A DNA stretch of 64,000 nt from Amycolatopsis azurea DSM 43854 (GCF_001995215.1 NZ_MUXN01000005.1:272941-336940); one strand, 5' to 3'. Shown: positions 43,908-53,090, numbered from the stretch's first letter. The notes: a model not told the origin generated them from the sequence alone. Numbers and translations are program-made.

Positions 43908-44507
43908 ATGTCTGGTTCGATGTTGGCGCTGATCAGCGCTTTTGGCCTGGTATTGGCCGTGGAGCTGCCCGACAAGACCCTCGTCGCCACCCTGGTTCTC
44001 ACCACCCGTTTCCGGGCATGGCCGGTATTCGCCGGAGTCACCGCGGCCTTCGCCGTGCAATGTGCGATCGCCGCCACTTTCGGCAGTGTGCTCACCTTGC
44101 TTCCGGAGACACTGGTGACCGCGATCGTCGCCGCGATGTTCGGTATCGGCGCGTACATGCTCCTTCGCGAAGGGTTCAGTCCCGGCCAGGACGGCGGCGA
44201 AGACGCGTCGCGCTCCGGAGCCGGTCCCGTGTCCTTCCTCCGCTCCGCGCTGACGTCGTTCGGCGTGCTGTTCGCCGCGGAGTGGGGTGACGCCTCCCAG
44301 CTCGCGACGGCCAGTCTCACGGCCCGCTTCGGCAACCCGTTCGCGGTCGCGCTCGGCTCCTTCGTCGCGCTGGTCGCCGTCGCCGGGCTCGCCGTCTTCA
44401 TCGGCGCGAAGGTCCGCAGCCGCATCCGCCCGAAGCTCATCCAGCGCGTGGCGGGCTTCGTCTTCGCCGGGTTCTCGCTGTTCGCGCTGGCCCAGCTCGC
44501 CTTCTGA
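43908..44507 (+). CDS. TMEM165/GDT1 (UPF0016) family transporter
   Basis: 199 residues from ATG 43908, which follows a GGGGTGGG stretch; a longer frame to 43824 is less likely. Two related halves of three helices each carry the family signature: 'VLAVELPDKTLVATLV' (E-x-P-D-K-T) and 'FAAEWGDASQLATASL' (E-x-G-D). Family members move Mn2+ or Ca2+ against protons. The Gly of E-x-G-D-K-T is Pro in the first copy. No yybP-ykoY riboswitch is seen upstream. Confidence 0.87.
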   Translation: MSGSMLALISAFGLVLAVELPDKTLVATLVLTTRFRAWPVFAGVTAAFAVQCAIAATFGSVLTLLPETLVTAIVAAMFGIGAYMLLREGFSPGQDGGEDASRSGAGPVSFLRSALTSFGVLFAAEWGDASQLATASLTARFGNPFAVALGSFVALVAVAGLAVFIGAKVRSRIRPKLIQRVAGFVFAGFSLFALAQLAF

Positions 44508-44595
44508 GGCCCACGGCTTTTTCACAGGATCGCCGGGTAACCTTTCGGGAACGAAAAGGTGAACACCCGCCCCGACGTGCCTGGAGAAACCGGTC

Positions 44596-45258
44596 GTGAC
44601 CTCGCCGAAGACACTCGCCGTTTCCCCCGTGCACGGCAGGCTCGCGGTCCTGGGCATGGCGGTCGCCGTCGCGATCTCGATCGACCTGCACCTGCGGCTG
44701 TCCAGCCAGGTCAGCCCGATCTGGCAGACGCTGTCGGAGTACGTCTACGGCTATCTTTCGCCCGGTTCGACGGCGGCCCCGCTGTTCGGCGCGATGTGCC
44801 TGGCGCTGGGGTTCGGTTCGCTCGCCCTGCTCGGCGGGATCGCAAAAGCGCACCGCAGGGGGTACGAGTCCGTACTCGTCCTGCTCGGCGTGTGGTGCGC
44901 CGGGCTGTTCGTCCTCGCGCTGGTCCCCGTCGATCCCGAGGGCCAGGCGCGTTCGCTGGCCGGGCAGATCCACAACTACGCGGCGCTGACGGCCTTCCTC
45001 GCGCTGCCCGCGGCCGCCTGGGTGCTGACCCGCCCCGGCCGGGCGCGCTGCCCGTGGGAGCCGCGCCGCACGACGATCCGGCGGCTCGCGGTGGCGAGCT
45101 TCGCCGCCGTGGTGATCGTGCTCGGCGGCTTCGTCTGGACGATGCTCACCGGTCCGTCGCATCAGGAGGTCACGCTCGGCCTGTTCGAGCGGCTCCTGTT
45201 CGCCGTCGACCTCACCCTGCTGGCGACCATGGTGCGCCCGCTGCTCAGCACCCGCTGA
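44596..45258 (+). CDS. DUF998 membrane protein
   Basis: 220 residues from GTG 44596. Six hydrophobic segments and blocks such as 'TLSEYVYG' and 'HNYAALTAFLALPAAAWVLT' fit DUF998. Function unknown. It converges with the IclR gene (4-bp gap). Confidence 0.78.
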   Translation: MTSPKTLAVSPVHGRLAVLGMAVAVAISIDLHLRLSSQVSPIWQTLSEYVYGYLSPGSTAAPLFGAMCLALGFGSLALLGGIAKAHRRGYESVLVLLGVWCAGLFVLALVPVDPEGQARSLAGQIHNYAALTAFLALPAAAWVLTRPGRARCPWEPRRTTIRRLAVASFAAVVIVLGGFVWTMLTGPSHQEVTLGLFERLLFAVDLTLLATMVRPLLSTR

Positions 45259-45262
45259 CGCG

Positions 45263-45904
45263 CTACTCGGGCTGCTTCAGCACCTCGGCCAGCCGGACGG
45301 CGGCGCTCACGACCGCGGGCCCCACCACGGAGGCGTCCAGTGGCTCCAGCGAGACGACGCCGAGGCTGGCCTTCAGACCCGGCACCCCGCGCACGGGCGC
45401 GGCGACCCCGGACGCTCCAGCTTCGAGTTCACCGGACGAGGTCACCCAGCCTTCGCCGCCGCCGGGGCGCAGACTCATCGCCTTGCCCGCCGCGCCGGCG
45501 GACAGCGGATGGCGCGTGCCGACGCGGTAGGCGACGTGGAAGCTCGTCCAGGACGGTTCGACGACCGCGACTGCCTGCGCCTGGTCCCCCTGCGCGACCG
45601 ACAGGTGCGCCGTCGCGCCGACCTTCTCCGCCAGCTCCCGCAGGACCGGCCTGGCCGCCTCGCGCAGCTGCGGGAGGACCTGCCCGGCGAGCCGGAGCAG
45701 GCCGACGCCCAGCCGCACCTTGTTCCCGTCGCGCCACACCAGGCCGCGTTCGGACAGCGGGACGAGCAGCCGGTAGACGGCGGCCCGGCTCGCGCCGATG
45801 GTGACGGCGAGTTCGGAGATCGTCGCCGCCTCGCCACCGGCGTCCGCCACGGCCTGCAGCAGCGCGAGCCCTCTGTCGAGGGTCAATGACCCTTCGCGGG
45901 TCAC
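45263..45904 (-). CDS. IclR-family regulator (probable homogentisate-pathway control)
   Basis: 213 residues from GTG 45904, overlapping the stop of the upstream gene (GTGA). N-terminal winged helix 'TISELAVTIGASRAAVYRLL', then the effector domain with 'AHLSVAQGDQAQAVAVVE' and 'HPLSAGAAGKAM'. IclR proteins often control aromatic catabolism. Here it lies one gene from hmgA, so control of homogentisate breakdown is the likely role. Confidence 0.85.
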   Translation of the reverse strand: MTREGSLTLDRGLALLQAVADAGGEAATISELAVTIGASRAAVYRLLVPLSERGLVWRDGNKVRLGVGLLRLAGQVLPQLREAARPVLRELAEKVGATAHLSVAQGDQAQAVAVVEPSWTSFHVAYRVGTRHPLSAGAAGKAMSLRPGGGEGWVTSSGELEAGASGVAAPVRGVPGLKASLGVVSLEPLDASVVGPAVVSAAVRLAEVLKQPE

Positions 45905-46794
45905 AGCAACCCCAGTTCTCCCAAGTCGGCGACGGGCTCGTCGAACGACGCCGCCGCGTACGAGGCGAAGAGCCCGCGAACGGCCTTCGCGGCCGGCTCC
46001 GACATCCCCTTGGCCTCGGCCGCGAGCGCGGCGCCGTCGGTCGATTCGAGGGCGGCGCGCACGTCGCCGCCCGAAAGGCACCGCGCGGACGCCACGATCA
46101 GGTTCAGGAACCCGTGGTGGGTGAACCCGCTCGACTCCTCGGTGTGCCGGACGGCGCGGTGCAGGCTGTTCGTCGCCTTGAACGACGCCCCGGTCGAGCC
46201 GCTGACCACCGCGAGGAAGTCGGCCACCTCGTCGACGCTGGGGAAGTTCTCGCCCGCCTTGCCCCCGCAGCGGATCTTCGGCCAGCTGCCGTGCTCGATC
46301 ACCTTCCGCACGCCGTCCAGCCAGCCGACGCCGCGCCGCGGCTCGACCACGCGGATGACGTCCTCGGGCACGAACTCGGAGACGCGCTCCAGCCACACCT
46401 CGTCGACGTCCGACGGGGCGGGCATCTCCACCATGCGCAGCGCGAGGATCTCGCTGCGCGATTCGACGATCGAGATCGCCTTCGGGACCCCTCCGAGGCC
46501 GGTGTCGATGATCAGCGACAGCGGCAGCGGTTCCTTCGGTTTGATCTTGATGAGCTCGGTGATGAGCTCGGGCAGCCGCGACGCCTGGCACAGGAACACA
46601 CCGAGGACGCCGGAGTGTTCACCGGCCCTCGACGCGAAGTGCGCACGCAGCGCTTCGGGCATGGACGCCTCACCGGGCGGGAACAACGCCGAGTCGTCGA
46701 CGAGCCGCGCGAACAGGGGAGGGATTCCTCGGGGGCCGGGTGGCGTGAGTTCCACAGCGCTTGACACGACTGACACGCTAGTAGCGTACGACAT
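45901..46794 (-). CDS. Unknown protein divergent from hmgA
   Basis: 297 residues from ATG 46794 (weak ribosome-binding site). Soluble, no signal peptide. Blocks such as 'LFARLVDDSALFPPGEASMP', 'IRCGGKAGENFPSVDEVADF' and 'FTHHGFLNLIVASARCLSGG' look well conserved, but I know no function. It is coupled to the IclR gene and divergent from hmgA (46-bp gap), so it is probably part of tyrosine/homogentisate catabolism. Confidence 0.72.
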   Translation of the reverse strand: MSYATSVSVVSSAVELTPPGPRGIPPLFARLVDDSALFPPGEASMPEALRAHFASRAGEHSGVLGVFLCQASRLPELITELIKIKPKEPLPLSLIIDTGLGGVPKAISIVESRSEILALRMVEMPAPSDVDEVWLERVSEFVPEDVIRVVEPRRGVGWLDGVRKVIEHGSWPKIRCGGKAGENFPSVDEVADFLAVVSGSTGASFKATNSLHRAVRHTEESSGFTHHGFLNLIVASARCLSGGDVRAALESTDGAALAAEAKGMSEPAAKAVRGLFASYAAASFDEPVADLGELGLL

Positions 46795-46840
46795 CAGGAC
46801 AAAATCGTTCGCACAACGGACACGTTCCGGGGAGATTCCG

Positions 46841-48016
46841 ATGCCTTACTACCGGCAGGTAGGCGAGATCCCGCACAAGCGCCACACGGCGTTCCGCAAG
46901 CCCGACGGGGGCCTGTACGCCGAGGAACTGATGGGTGTCGAGGGCTTCTCGGCGGACTCGGCACTGCTCTACCACCGCGGCCTGCCCACCGCGATCGTCG
47001 ACGCCGTCGCGATCGAGGACGAGCGTGGCCCGATCACCCCGAACCACCCGCTGAAGCCCCGCGCGTTCAAGACCCACGATCTCAAGTTCGGCGACGCCGA
47101 CGCGGTCACCGACCGGCGGCGGCTGTTCGGCAACGCCGACGTCACCATCGGCTTCGTGCACGCGAACCGGCCTTCGCCGCTGTACCGCAACGCGGCGGGC
47201 GACGAGCTGTTCTACGTCCAGGGCGGCAGCGCGACGGTCGAGACGATCTACGGCTCGCTCGAGATCGGCGACGGCGACTACCTCGTCATCCCGACGTCGT
47301 GCACCTATCGCGTGCTCCCGCACGACGACGGCGGGGTCAAGCTGCTGACCATCGAGGCGCGCGGGCACATCGGCCCGCCGAAGCGGTACCTGTCGGCCAA
47401 GGGCCAGTTCCTGGAGCACTCGCCGTACTGCGAGCGCGACATCCGGGGCCCGTCCGAACCGCTGGTCGTCGACGGCACCGACGTCGAGGTCCTCGTGCGG
47501 CACCGCGTCGGGCTGACGCGCTACACCTACGCGACCCACCCGTTCGACGTCGTCGGCTGGGACGGCTGCCTGTACCCGTGGGTGTTCAACATCGACGACT
47601 TCGAGCCGATCACCGGCCGCGTGCACCAGCCGCCGCCCGTGCACCAGACGTTCGAGGGGCCGAACTTCGTGGTCTGCTCGTTCTGCCCGCGCAAGGTCGA
47701 CTACCACCCCGAGTCGATCCCGGTGCCGTACAACCACGCGAACGTCGACTCCGACGAGCTGATGTTCTACGTCCGCGGCAACTACGAGGCGCGCAAGGGT
47801 TCCGGGATCGAGGTCGGCTCGCTTTCGCTGCATCCGTCCGGGTTCACGCACGGGCCGCAGCCCGGCGCGGCGGAGGCGTCGATCGGGGCCCAGTTCTTCG
47901 ACGAGACCGCCGTCATGGTGGACACCTTCGCGCCGCTGGATCTCGGCGAAGCGGCCGACGCGTCGGAGGACCACGGCTACGCGTGGACCTGGTCCGGCCG
48001 GGGTCCGGGCGCCTGA
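46841..48016 (+). CDS. hmgA: Homogentisate 1,2-dioxygenase
   Basis: 391 residues from ATG 46841 (GGGGAG upstream). Cupin enzyme; 'VHQPPPVHQTFEGPNFVVCS' and 'DELMFYVRGNYEARKG', 'SLHPSGFTHGPQPGAAEAS' carry the Fe2+-binding His/Glu region. It opens homogentisate to maleylacetoacetate in tyrosine/phenylalanine breakdown. No hmgB/hmgC are adjacent in the window. A strong hairpin follows (48027-48060). Confidence 0.95.
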   Translation: MPYYRQVGEIPHKRHTAFRKPDGGLYAEELMGVEGFSADSALLYHRGLPTAIVDAVAIEDERGPITPNHPLKPRAFKTHDLKFGDADAVTDRRRLFGNADVTIGFVHANRPSPLYRNAAGDELFYVQGGSATVETIYGSLEIGDGDYLVIPTSCTYRVLPHDDGGVKLLTIEARGHIGPPKRYLSAKGQFLEHSPYCERDIRGPSEPLVVDGTDVEVLVRHRVGLTRYTYATHPFDVVGWDGCLYPWVFNIDDFEPITGRVHQPPPVHQTFEGPNFVVCSFCPRKVDYHPESIPVPYNHANVDSDELMFYVRGNYEARKGSGIEVGSLSLHPSGFTHGPQPGAAEASIGAQFFDETAVMVDTFAPLDLGEAADASEDHGYAWTWSGRGPGA

Positions 48017-48026
48017 CGACCCCCTC

Positions 48027-48060
48027 GCGGCCGTGGCGGGATAAGTACCGCCACGGCCGC
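48027..48060 (+). terminator. Hairpin after hmgA
   Basis: Perfect 13-bp arms GCGGCCGTGGCGG (48027-48039) and CCGCCACGGCCGC (48048-48060), 8-bp loop, 10 bp after the hmgA stop. No T-run follows, as is common for actinomycete terminators. Confidence 0.7.
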
Positions 48061-48134
48061 AACGGTTCGGCAACGTCAAGGCAGGCAAGGCGAAACCTCC
48101 GGATAATCGGTCTTCCCACCGGCGGAGGTTCTCC

Positions 48135-49952
48135 ATGGTCGTGAATCCTCAGCAGTCCCGCGGCGGCCGCAAGGTCCTGGCGTTCGCGGCCGCGGCGGTG
48201 GTCGCGGTCGGCCTGATCATCGGGCTGCGCGCGATCACGAGCGACTCCGGCGAGGAGGCCGCGGAAGCGAAGTGCACGACGGGCGACGCGGTCAAGCTGC
48301 AGGTGTCGTCGTCGCCGGAGAAGGCGGGCGTGGTCGCCGAGATCGCCAAGGGCTACAGCGGCCGCACGGTGGCCGGACGCTGCGTCGATGTGCTCGTGCA
48401 GTCGAAATCCTCCGGCACCGCGATGCAGGCGCTGTCGCGCGGCTGGAACGAGGCGGTCGACGGCCCGCGGCCGGACGTCTGGACGCCGGCGGCGTCCGGC
48501 TGGGTGAACCTGCTGCGCCAGAACCTCGCCGGCACCGATCACCCCGCCCTGGTGCCCGAGGGCGACCCGGAATCGGTCGCGAACGCGCCGCTGGTGGTCG
48601 CCATGCCGAAACCGATGGCCGAGGCGCTCGGCTGGCCGGGCAAGGGCATCGGCTGGAAGGACCTCGCGGCGCTCGCCACGGATCCCCAGGGCTGGGCGAA
48701 GTACGGGCATCCGGAGTGGGGGAAGTTCCGGCTGGGCAAGACGAACCCGAACATCTCGACGTCCGGCCTCAACGCCACCATCGGCGCCTACTACGCGGCG
48801 ACGGGCACGTCTTCGGACCTCACCGCGAACGCGCTCGCGAAACCGGAGGCGCGGACGTTCGTGCAGAACGTCGAGCAGGCGATCGTCCACTACGGCGACA
48901 ACACGCTGACGTTCCTGACGAATCTGCAGAAGGCCGACGACCGCGGCGCCGCGCTGTCCTACATCTCGGCGGTGACGGTCGAGGAGAACTCGCTCGTCGG
49001 CTACAACCAGGGAAACCCCACCAACGACCCGGCGAAACGCGGCCAGCACGCGCCGCCGAAGGTTCCGCTCGTCGGCATCTATCCGAGCGACGGCACGCTC
49101 AACTCCGATCACCCGTTCACCGTGCTGAACTGGGCGGACGACCTCCACAAGCAGGTCGCGGCGGACTTCCTCGGGCATCTGCGCGGCGCCGAGGCACAGC
49201 AGAAGTTCAGCGACATCGGCTTCCGCACCTTCGACGGGAAACCCGGCTCGCAGACCACGTCGGAGAACGGCGCCCAGCCCGACGGGAAGCTCAACCTGAT
49301 CCGCCCGCCGAGCCCGCCGGTGCTGACCGAGGTGCTGAAGTCGTGGAAGGACCTGCGGAAGAAGGCGAACGTGCTGCTGGTCGTCGACGTCTCCGGGTCG
49401 ATGGGCGACAGCGTCGGCGGGACCGGGAAGAACAAGATGGATCTCGCGAAGCAGGCGGCCGTGGCGTCGTTGCCGCAGTTCAGCGACGCGGACAAGGTCG
49501 GGCTGTGGATGTTCGCCACGAAACTGGACGGCGGCAAGGACTACTTCGAACTCCGGCCGGTGTCGCCGATCGGCGGTGAGCCGGGCAGGCAGGAGCTGGC
49601 GTCGCGGCTGAACGGGCTGACGCCGCAGAGCGGGACCGGGCTCTACGACTCGTCGCTCGCGGCCTACGAGTTCATGAAGCAGCGGCTGGACCCGAACGCG
49701 ATCAACGCCGTCGTCGTGCTCACCGACGGCCGGAACGAGGATCCGGGCGGGATCGATCTGCCGAACCTCGTCGGGCAGCTGCGGACCGAGGGCAGTGGCG
49801 AGGCGGTGCGGATGTTCACCATCGCCTACGGCTCCGACGCGGACCTGGACGTGCTCAAGGAGATCGCCGAGACCACCCAGGGCGTGGGGTACGACTCGTC
49901 CAAACCGGACTCGATCGACCAGGTCTTCACCGCCGTGATCTCGAATTTCTGA
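48135..49952 (+). CDS. Substrate-binding protein fused to VWA domain, membrane-anchored
   Basis: 605 residues. N-terminal transmembrane helix (about 14-33), then a periplasmic-binding-protein-like part (about 50-390) with 'LQVSSSPEKAGVVAEIAKG', 'SGTAMQALSRGWNEAV' and 'PDVWTPAASGWVNLL'. A von Willebrand A domain follows (about 410-605) with the MIDAS motif 'VVDVSGSMGDS' and 'AVVVLTDGRNED'. It may bind a ligand or metal and a partner protein at the cell surface. The next gene (11 bp away) encodes a membrane coiled-coil protein that is the likely partner. Function unknown. Confidence 0.82.
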   Translation: MVVNPQQSRGGRKVLAFAAAAVVAVGLIIGLRAITSDSGEEAAEAKCTTGDAVKLQVSSSPEKAGVVAEIAKGYSGRTVAGRCVDVLVQSKSSGTAMQALSRGWNEAVDGPRPDVWTPAASGWVNLLRQNLAGTDHPALVPEGDPESVANAPLVVAMPKPMAEALGWPGKGIGWKDLAALATDPQGWAKYGHPEWGKFRLGKTNPNISTSGLNATIGAYYAATGTSSDLTANALAKPEARTFVQNVEQAIVHYGDNTLTFLTNLQKADDRGAALSYISAVTVEENSLVGYNQGNPTNDPAKRGQHAPPKVPLVGIYPSDGTLNSDHPFTVLNWADDLHKQVAADFLGHLRGAEAQQKFSDIGFRTFDGKPGSQTTSENGAQPDGKLNLIRPPSPPVLTEVLKSWKDLRKKANVLLVVDVSGSMGDSVGGTGKNKMDLAKQAAVASLPQFSDADKVGLWMFATKLDGGKDYFELRPVSPIGGEPGRQELASRLNGLTPQSGTGLYDSSLAAYEFMKQRLDPNAINAVVVLTDGRNEDPGGIDLPNLVGQLRTEGSGEAVRMFTIAYGSDADLDVLKEIAETTQGVGYDSSKPDSIDQVFTAVISNF

Positions 49953-49963
49953 GATCCTCGGAT

Positions 49964-50704
49964 ATGCGCTTCGTCCGTGAGCTAGCCGAACCGTGGGGAC
50001 TGCTCCTCGCGGCGACGTCGGCGGGTGCGGCCTGGGCGGTGCAACTGCCGGTGGTCGCCGCGCTCGGCGTCGGCGTCACCGTGCTCGCCGCCCGTGCCGG
50101 GGTCGCCGCCGCCACGCGGCCGAAACCCGCGCCGGAACTCGAAGAGCGGGCACTCCCCGACGTCGAACCGGGATCGCCCGAGGCGGACTGGCTGCGGCGC
50201 GCGGAGGCGGCCGCCGACGGGTTCCGGTCGATTTCCGGCTCGCTCGACGCCGGCCCGCTCGCCGACCGGGTGGCCGACATGGAACCGGTGGTGCGGGAGA
50301 CCGTCGACACCCTGCGGCGGCTGGCGGGCCGCGCGACGGCCACCGGCAAGGCGTTGAAGCGGGTGGACGTCGGCGCGGTGTCCGCCGAGAAAGCGCGGCT
50401 GCGCAAGGAATTGAAGACCGCCGACGACGACATCCGCGGCGACCTGACCCAGTCGCTCGAAGCCGTGCAGGCACAGGAAGACGTGCACGCGCGGCTTTCG
50501 AACGCGCAACGGAAACTGTTGGCACAGCTGCGATCCGGCGCGCTCGGCCTCGACGGGCTGGTCGCCAGGGCGGCGGAGTTGTCGGCCGCCACCGGCGATT
50601 CGCTGCTCGACACCACGACGATCGGCGAGCTGGGCGAGCAGCTGGAAGGGATCCGGCGCGGCGTCGTGGAGACGGAGGAAGCGACGCGGCGCTCGCTCGG
50701 CTGA
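49964..50704 (+). CDS. Membrane protein with long coiled-coil domain
   Basis: 246 residues. N-terminal hydrophobic region (about 8-50, two short helices), then a charged helical domain to the end, with heptad-like Leu/Ala patterns in 'AEKARLRKELKTADDDIRGD' and later. It is probably co-expressed with the upstream VWA/binding-protein fusion. No enzyme motif. Confidence 0.7.
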   Translation: MRFVRELAEPWGLLLAATSAGAAWAVQLPVVAALGVGVTVLAARAGVAAATRPKPAPELEERALPDVEPGSPEADWLRRAEAAADGFRSISGSLDAGPLADRVADMEPVVRETVDTLRRLAGRATATGKALKRVDVGAVSAEKARLRKELKTADDDIRGDLTQSLEAVQAQEDVHARLSNAQRKLLAQLRSGALGLDGLVARAAELSAATGDSLLDTTTIGELGEQLEGIRRGVVETEEATRRSLG

Positions 50705-50706
50705 GC

Positions 50707-51714
50707 TCAGCGGCCGAACTTGACCGGCCCGAAAACGGCGTGACCGGGCACTCCGGCCTTCGCCGTCCTCCCGGCCATCGGCACCCCGAGCACCCAGAGC
50801 CGTCCGGTCGCGGCGATGTTCGCGGCCAGGGACAGATCCGAACCGCCGGCCCGGACGACGACCTCGCGACCGTCGGGAAGGACCGTCCGCCCCTTCATGG
50901 TGACCATGCCGAAGAGGTTGACCGAAGCCGGTCCGGAGATGACGGCGAGTTCGGTCCACCGCGGCTCAGGGGACGGCCGGGTCATCACGACGGCCGTGAT
51001 GACGAGGCCGATCGTCGCGAGGAGGCAGAGCGCGGCCAGTAACCGCGCGTCCAGCACCAGGGCACTGCGACGGTCCGGGAAATCGATGACGATCCAGAGC
51101 GAGAAGGCGGCCGCCACCAGCGCGATGCCGGCGGCGAGCAGGTAGTACGAGGCCAGGAGCCGCCGCTGCAAGGTGAGCATCCGGCCCGACGAGACCGGCT
51201 GGGGCGTCAGCGGCGTCGAGCCCTTCACGGGAGCGTCCCGGAACACGCCGCGCCGGGGAACGATGACGCCGGGAAGCAGGAAGAACGGGCCGAGTACCCA
51301 TATCCGCCGTTGAGCCGCGAGTTGCGCGCGGAGCGGTGCCGGCAGCCGGACGACGAGCCATCGGTCGTCGAACGGGACGCTCACCCGCGCACCGGCGACG
51401 ACGGCGCCGTCCAGCCCGCTCACCAGGCGGAACGGCTTGCCGGTGAGCTTCCGCATCGGCGAGCATCCGGCGAGCAGGACGTACCCGAAGTAGAGCGAGA
51501 CCGGTGTCATGAAGCAGACCAGGAACGCGGGCACGGCGACCCCGTACCGCCCCGAAAACGCCAGGAAGACGCCCAGCGCGACGATCATCCCGGCCGTGAA
51601 GACCAACGTTCCGTAGGTCACGGTGAGCCGGTCGAGCAGGGCCACCAGGACCGGCGTGTTCGCCGCCGGAACCCCTTCGGGTGGTTCGAGGCCCCGGATT
51701 CTGTGCTCTTCCAC
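50707..51714 (-). CDS. Multi-pass membrane protein of unknown function
   Basis: 335 residues from GTG 51714. Hydrophobic pairs near residues 37-80 and 185-245, with soluble parts between and after. Contains 'PSPEPRWTELAVISGPASVN' and 'GRLWVLGVPMAGRTAKAGVP'. Not recognised. It is divergent from the DUF2470 gene; the iron box at 51776-51794 lies between them. Confidence 0.68.
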   Translation of the reverse strand: MEEHRIRGLEPPEGVPAANTPVLVALLDRLTVTYGTLVFTAGMIVALGVFLAFSGRYGVAVPAFLVCFMTPVSLYFGYVLLAGCSPMRKLTGKPFRLVSGLDGAVVAGARVSVPFDDRWLVVRLPAPLRAQLAAQRRIWVLGPFFLLPGVIVPRRGVFRDAPVKGSTPLTPQPVSSGRMLTLQRRLLASYYLLAAGIALVAAAFSLWIVIDFPDRRSALVLDARLLAALCLLATIGLVITAVVMTRPSPEPRWTELAVISGPASVNLFGMVTMKGRTVLPDGREVVVRAGGSDLSLAANIAATGRLWVLGVPMAGRTAKAGVPGHAVFGPVKFGR

Positions 51715-51775
51715 CTGGTCAACCTATACGCGCTCGTCGAGAAGTGACCGAGACTACTTCCGTTCGCCACGCAGA

Positions 51776-51794
51776 TCAGGTTAGGCTCACCTAA
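51776..51794. promoter_or_regulatory. IdeR/DmdR-type iron box
   Basis: TCAGGTTAGGCTCACCTAA matches the IdeR consensus TTAGGTTAGGCTAACCTAA at 17 of 19 positions. It lies 15 bp before the GTG of the DUF2470 gene, over the expected promoter. Iron-bound IdeR should repress from here. Confidence 0.8.
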
Positions 51795-51809
51795 CTTAGG
51801 AGGTGAGCC

Positions 51810-52598
51810 GTGACCACACCGACGTCCATTCGCCGCCCGCCGGCGCCGAACCCCGCGGAACGCGCGAAGACGATCGCCACGCGCAACGGACCGGCGACGC
51901 TCATGCCGACCGCCGAACAGCGCGACCAGCCAGGACAGTACGGCCGCGTCATCCCCGAACTGCACCACGTGCACACGAGTGGCAGCGTCAGCGTGCTGCT
52001 GCCGGACGAGCATCACCTGGTGAAACGCGCGCACGAAGCGCAACGCGGCGAACTCGCGGTGATGGTCGAACTGACCGATCAGGCGCCGGTCGACCTGCGC
52101 GAGCCCATCCGCGGACTGCTGTGGATCACCGGCTGGCTCCGCCCGCTCTCCGAGGTCTCGGCCCGCGCCCGCGCGGTCTCCATCGCCGAAACCCGGCCGG
52201 ACGAGCGGCTGCTGGACGTCGGTCATGGCCTGACGCTGCTGAGGCTGACCCCGGCGTCGCTGGTGCTCGCCGACGCCGAGGGCACGCACTCGCTCCGGCC
52301 TCACATGTTCAGCGCCGCGCCGCCGGACCCGTTCCACGACTACGAGGCCGCGTGGCTGCGGCATCTGGAGACCGACCACGCCGACGTCGTCGCGCAGCTC
52401 GCCAAGCACGTGCCCGCCGAACTGCGCGACGGCTGGATCCGGCCGCTCGGGCTGGACCGCTACGGCCTGCGACTGCGGGTCGAGGCCGACTCCGGCGACC
52501 ACGACGTCCGGCTCGCGTTCTCCCGTCCGGTCGAAGGGCCGCAGCAGCTGAGCGGCGAGATCCGCCGCCTGGTCGGCTGCCCGTATTCGTTCGGCTAG
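51810..52598 (+). CDS. DUF2470 protein, iron-regulated
   Basis: 262 residues from GTG 51810 with TAGGAGGTGAG upstream. The second half (about 170-262), with 'DYEAAWLRHLETDHADVVAQ' and 'RLAFSRPVEGPQQLSGEIRR', is the DUF2470 helical domain also found at the C-terminus of HugZ-like heme-binding proteins. The first half looks like a partial PNPOx-type barrel. With an iron box at its promoter it may take part in heme or siderophore iron use; that is inference. The last codons and stop lie inside a 26-bp repeat that recurs at 53753-53778. Confidence 0.8.
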   Translation: MTTPTSIRRPPAPNPAERAKTIATRNGPATLMPTAEQRDQPGQYGRVIPELHHVHTSGSVSVLLPDEHHLVKRAHEAQRGELAVMVELTDQAPVDLREPIRGLLWITGWLRPLSEVSARARAVSIAETRPDERLLDVGHGLTLLRLTPASLVLADAEGTHSLRPHMFSAAPPDPFHDYEAAWLRHLETDHADVVAQLAKHVPAELRDGWIRPLGLDRYGLRLRVEADSGDHDVRLAFSRPVEGPQQLSGEIRRLVGCPYSFG

Positions 52599-52601
52599 GC
52601 C
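52576..52601 (+). repeat. attL-like 26-bp direct repeat (left copy)
   Basis: Begins GCTGCCCGTATTCG and ends GGCTAGGCC. It contains the last codons and the TAG (52596-52598) of the DUF2470 gene. Identical to 53753-53778. Confidence 0.8.
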
Positions 52602-53090
52602 CCAGGAGCTGCCAATAGGCGAAGCGAAGGGCCACCAAGCACCCAATGTTCCAAAACCCCTGCTCAGAGCAGCCTAGCTGGTTTCACCCTCAGCGAGAAG
52701 CTGACAACTTAGCGTTACATCAATTTCGCTGCCAATAACTCGGACATTCAGGCATTGCCCCGGGGGGTCATCGAAAGCATTTGGTGCACTAGAACACTAA
52801 ATATGAATGATATTCCGAAAAATTTCATGTTTCGCCAACGGTGAGATCCAGATCCACTGACCCATCGACATTGAGACCCACCCCACGGATCCACCCAAAA
52901 GTACCACTTGAGCTGCGGTTTCACCACAAAAAGACACCGGTCAACAAGCTTTGTGAGCCTCAGATTTGAGATACCGCTTTTGGAATCACGCTCGATGTGT
53001 TTAGAGTGACGCGTCACTTGAGTAGAAAATACTCGCAAGCTTGTAACGCTAGTACCCCCGCTTGCGACAGCCAGGCTGGCGGACTATGGG
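52602..53090. other. Left part of the element, no clear gene
   Basis: AT-richer than the chromosome. A minus-strand reading frame (53038-52748, TTG start, 96 residues) lacks the third-position G/C bias of this genome and has no ribosome-binding site, so it is not called. A small palindrome GAGTA-gaaaa-TACTC lies near 53020-53034. Confidence 0.5.

Noticed and set aside
52748..53038. 96-codon minus-strand gene in the element
   Set aside because: TTG start without ribosome-binding site, no third-position GC preference, no recognisable family.
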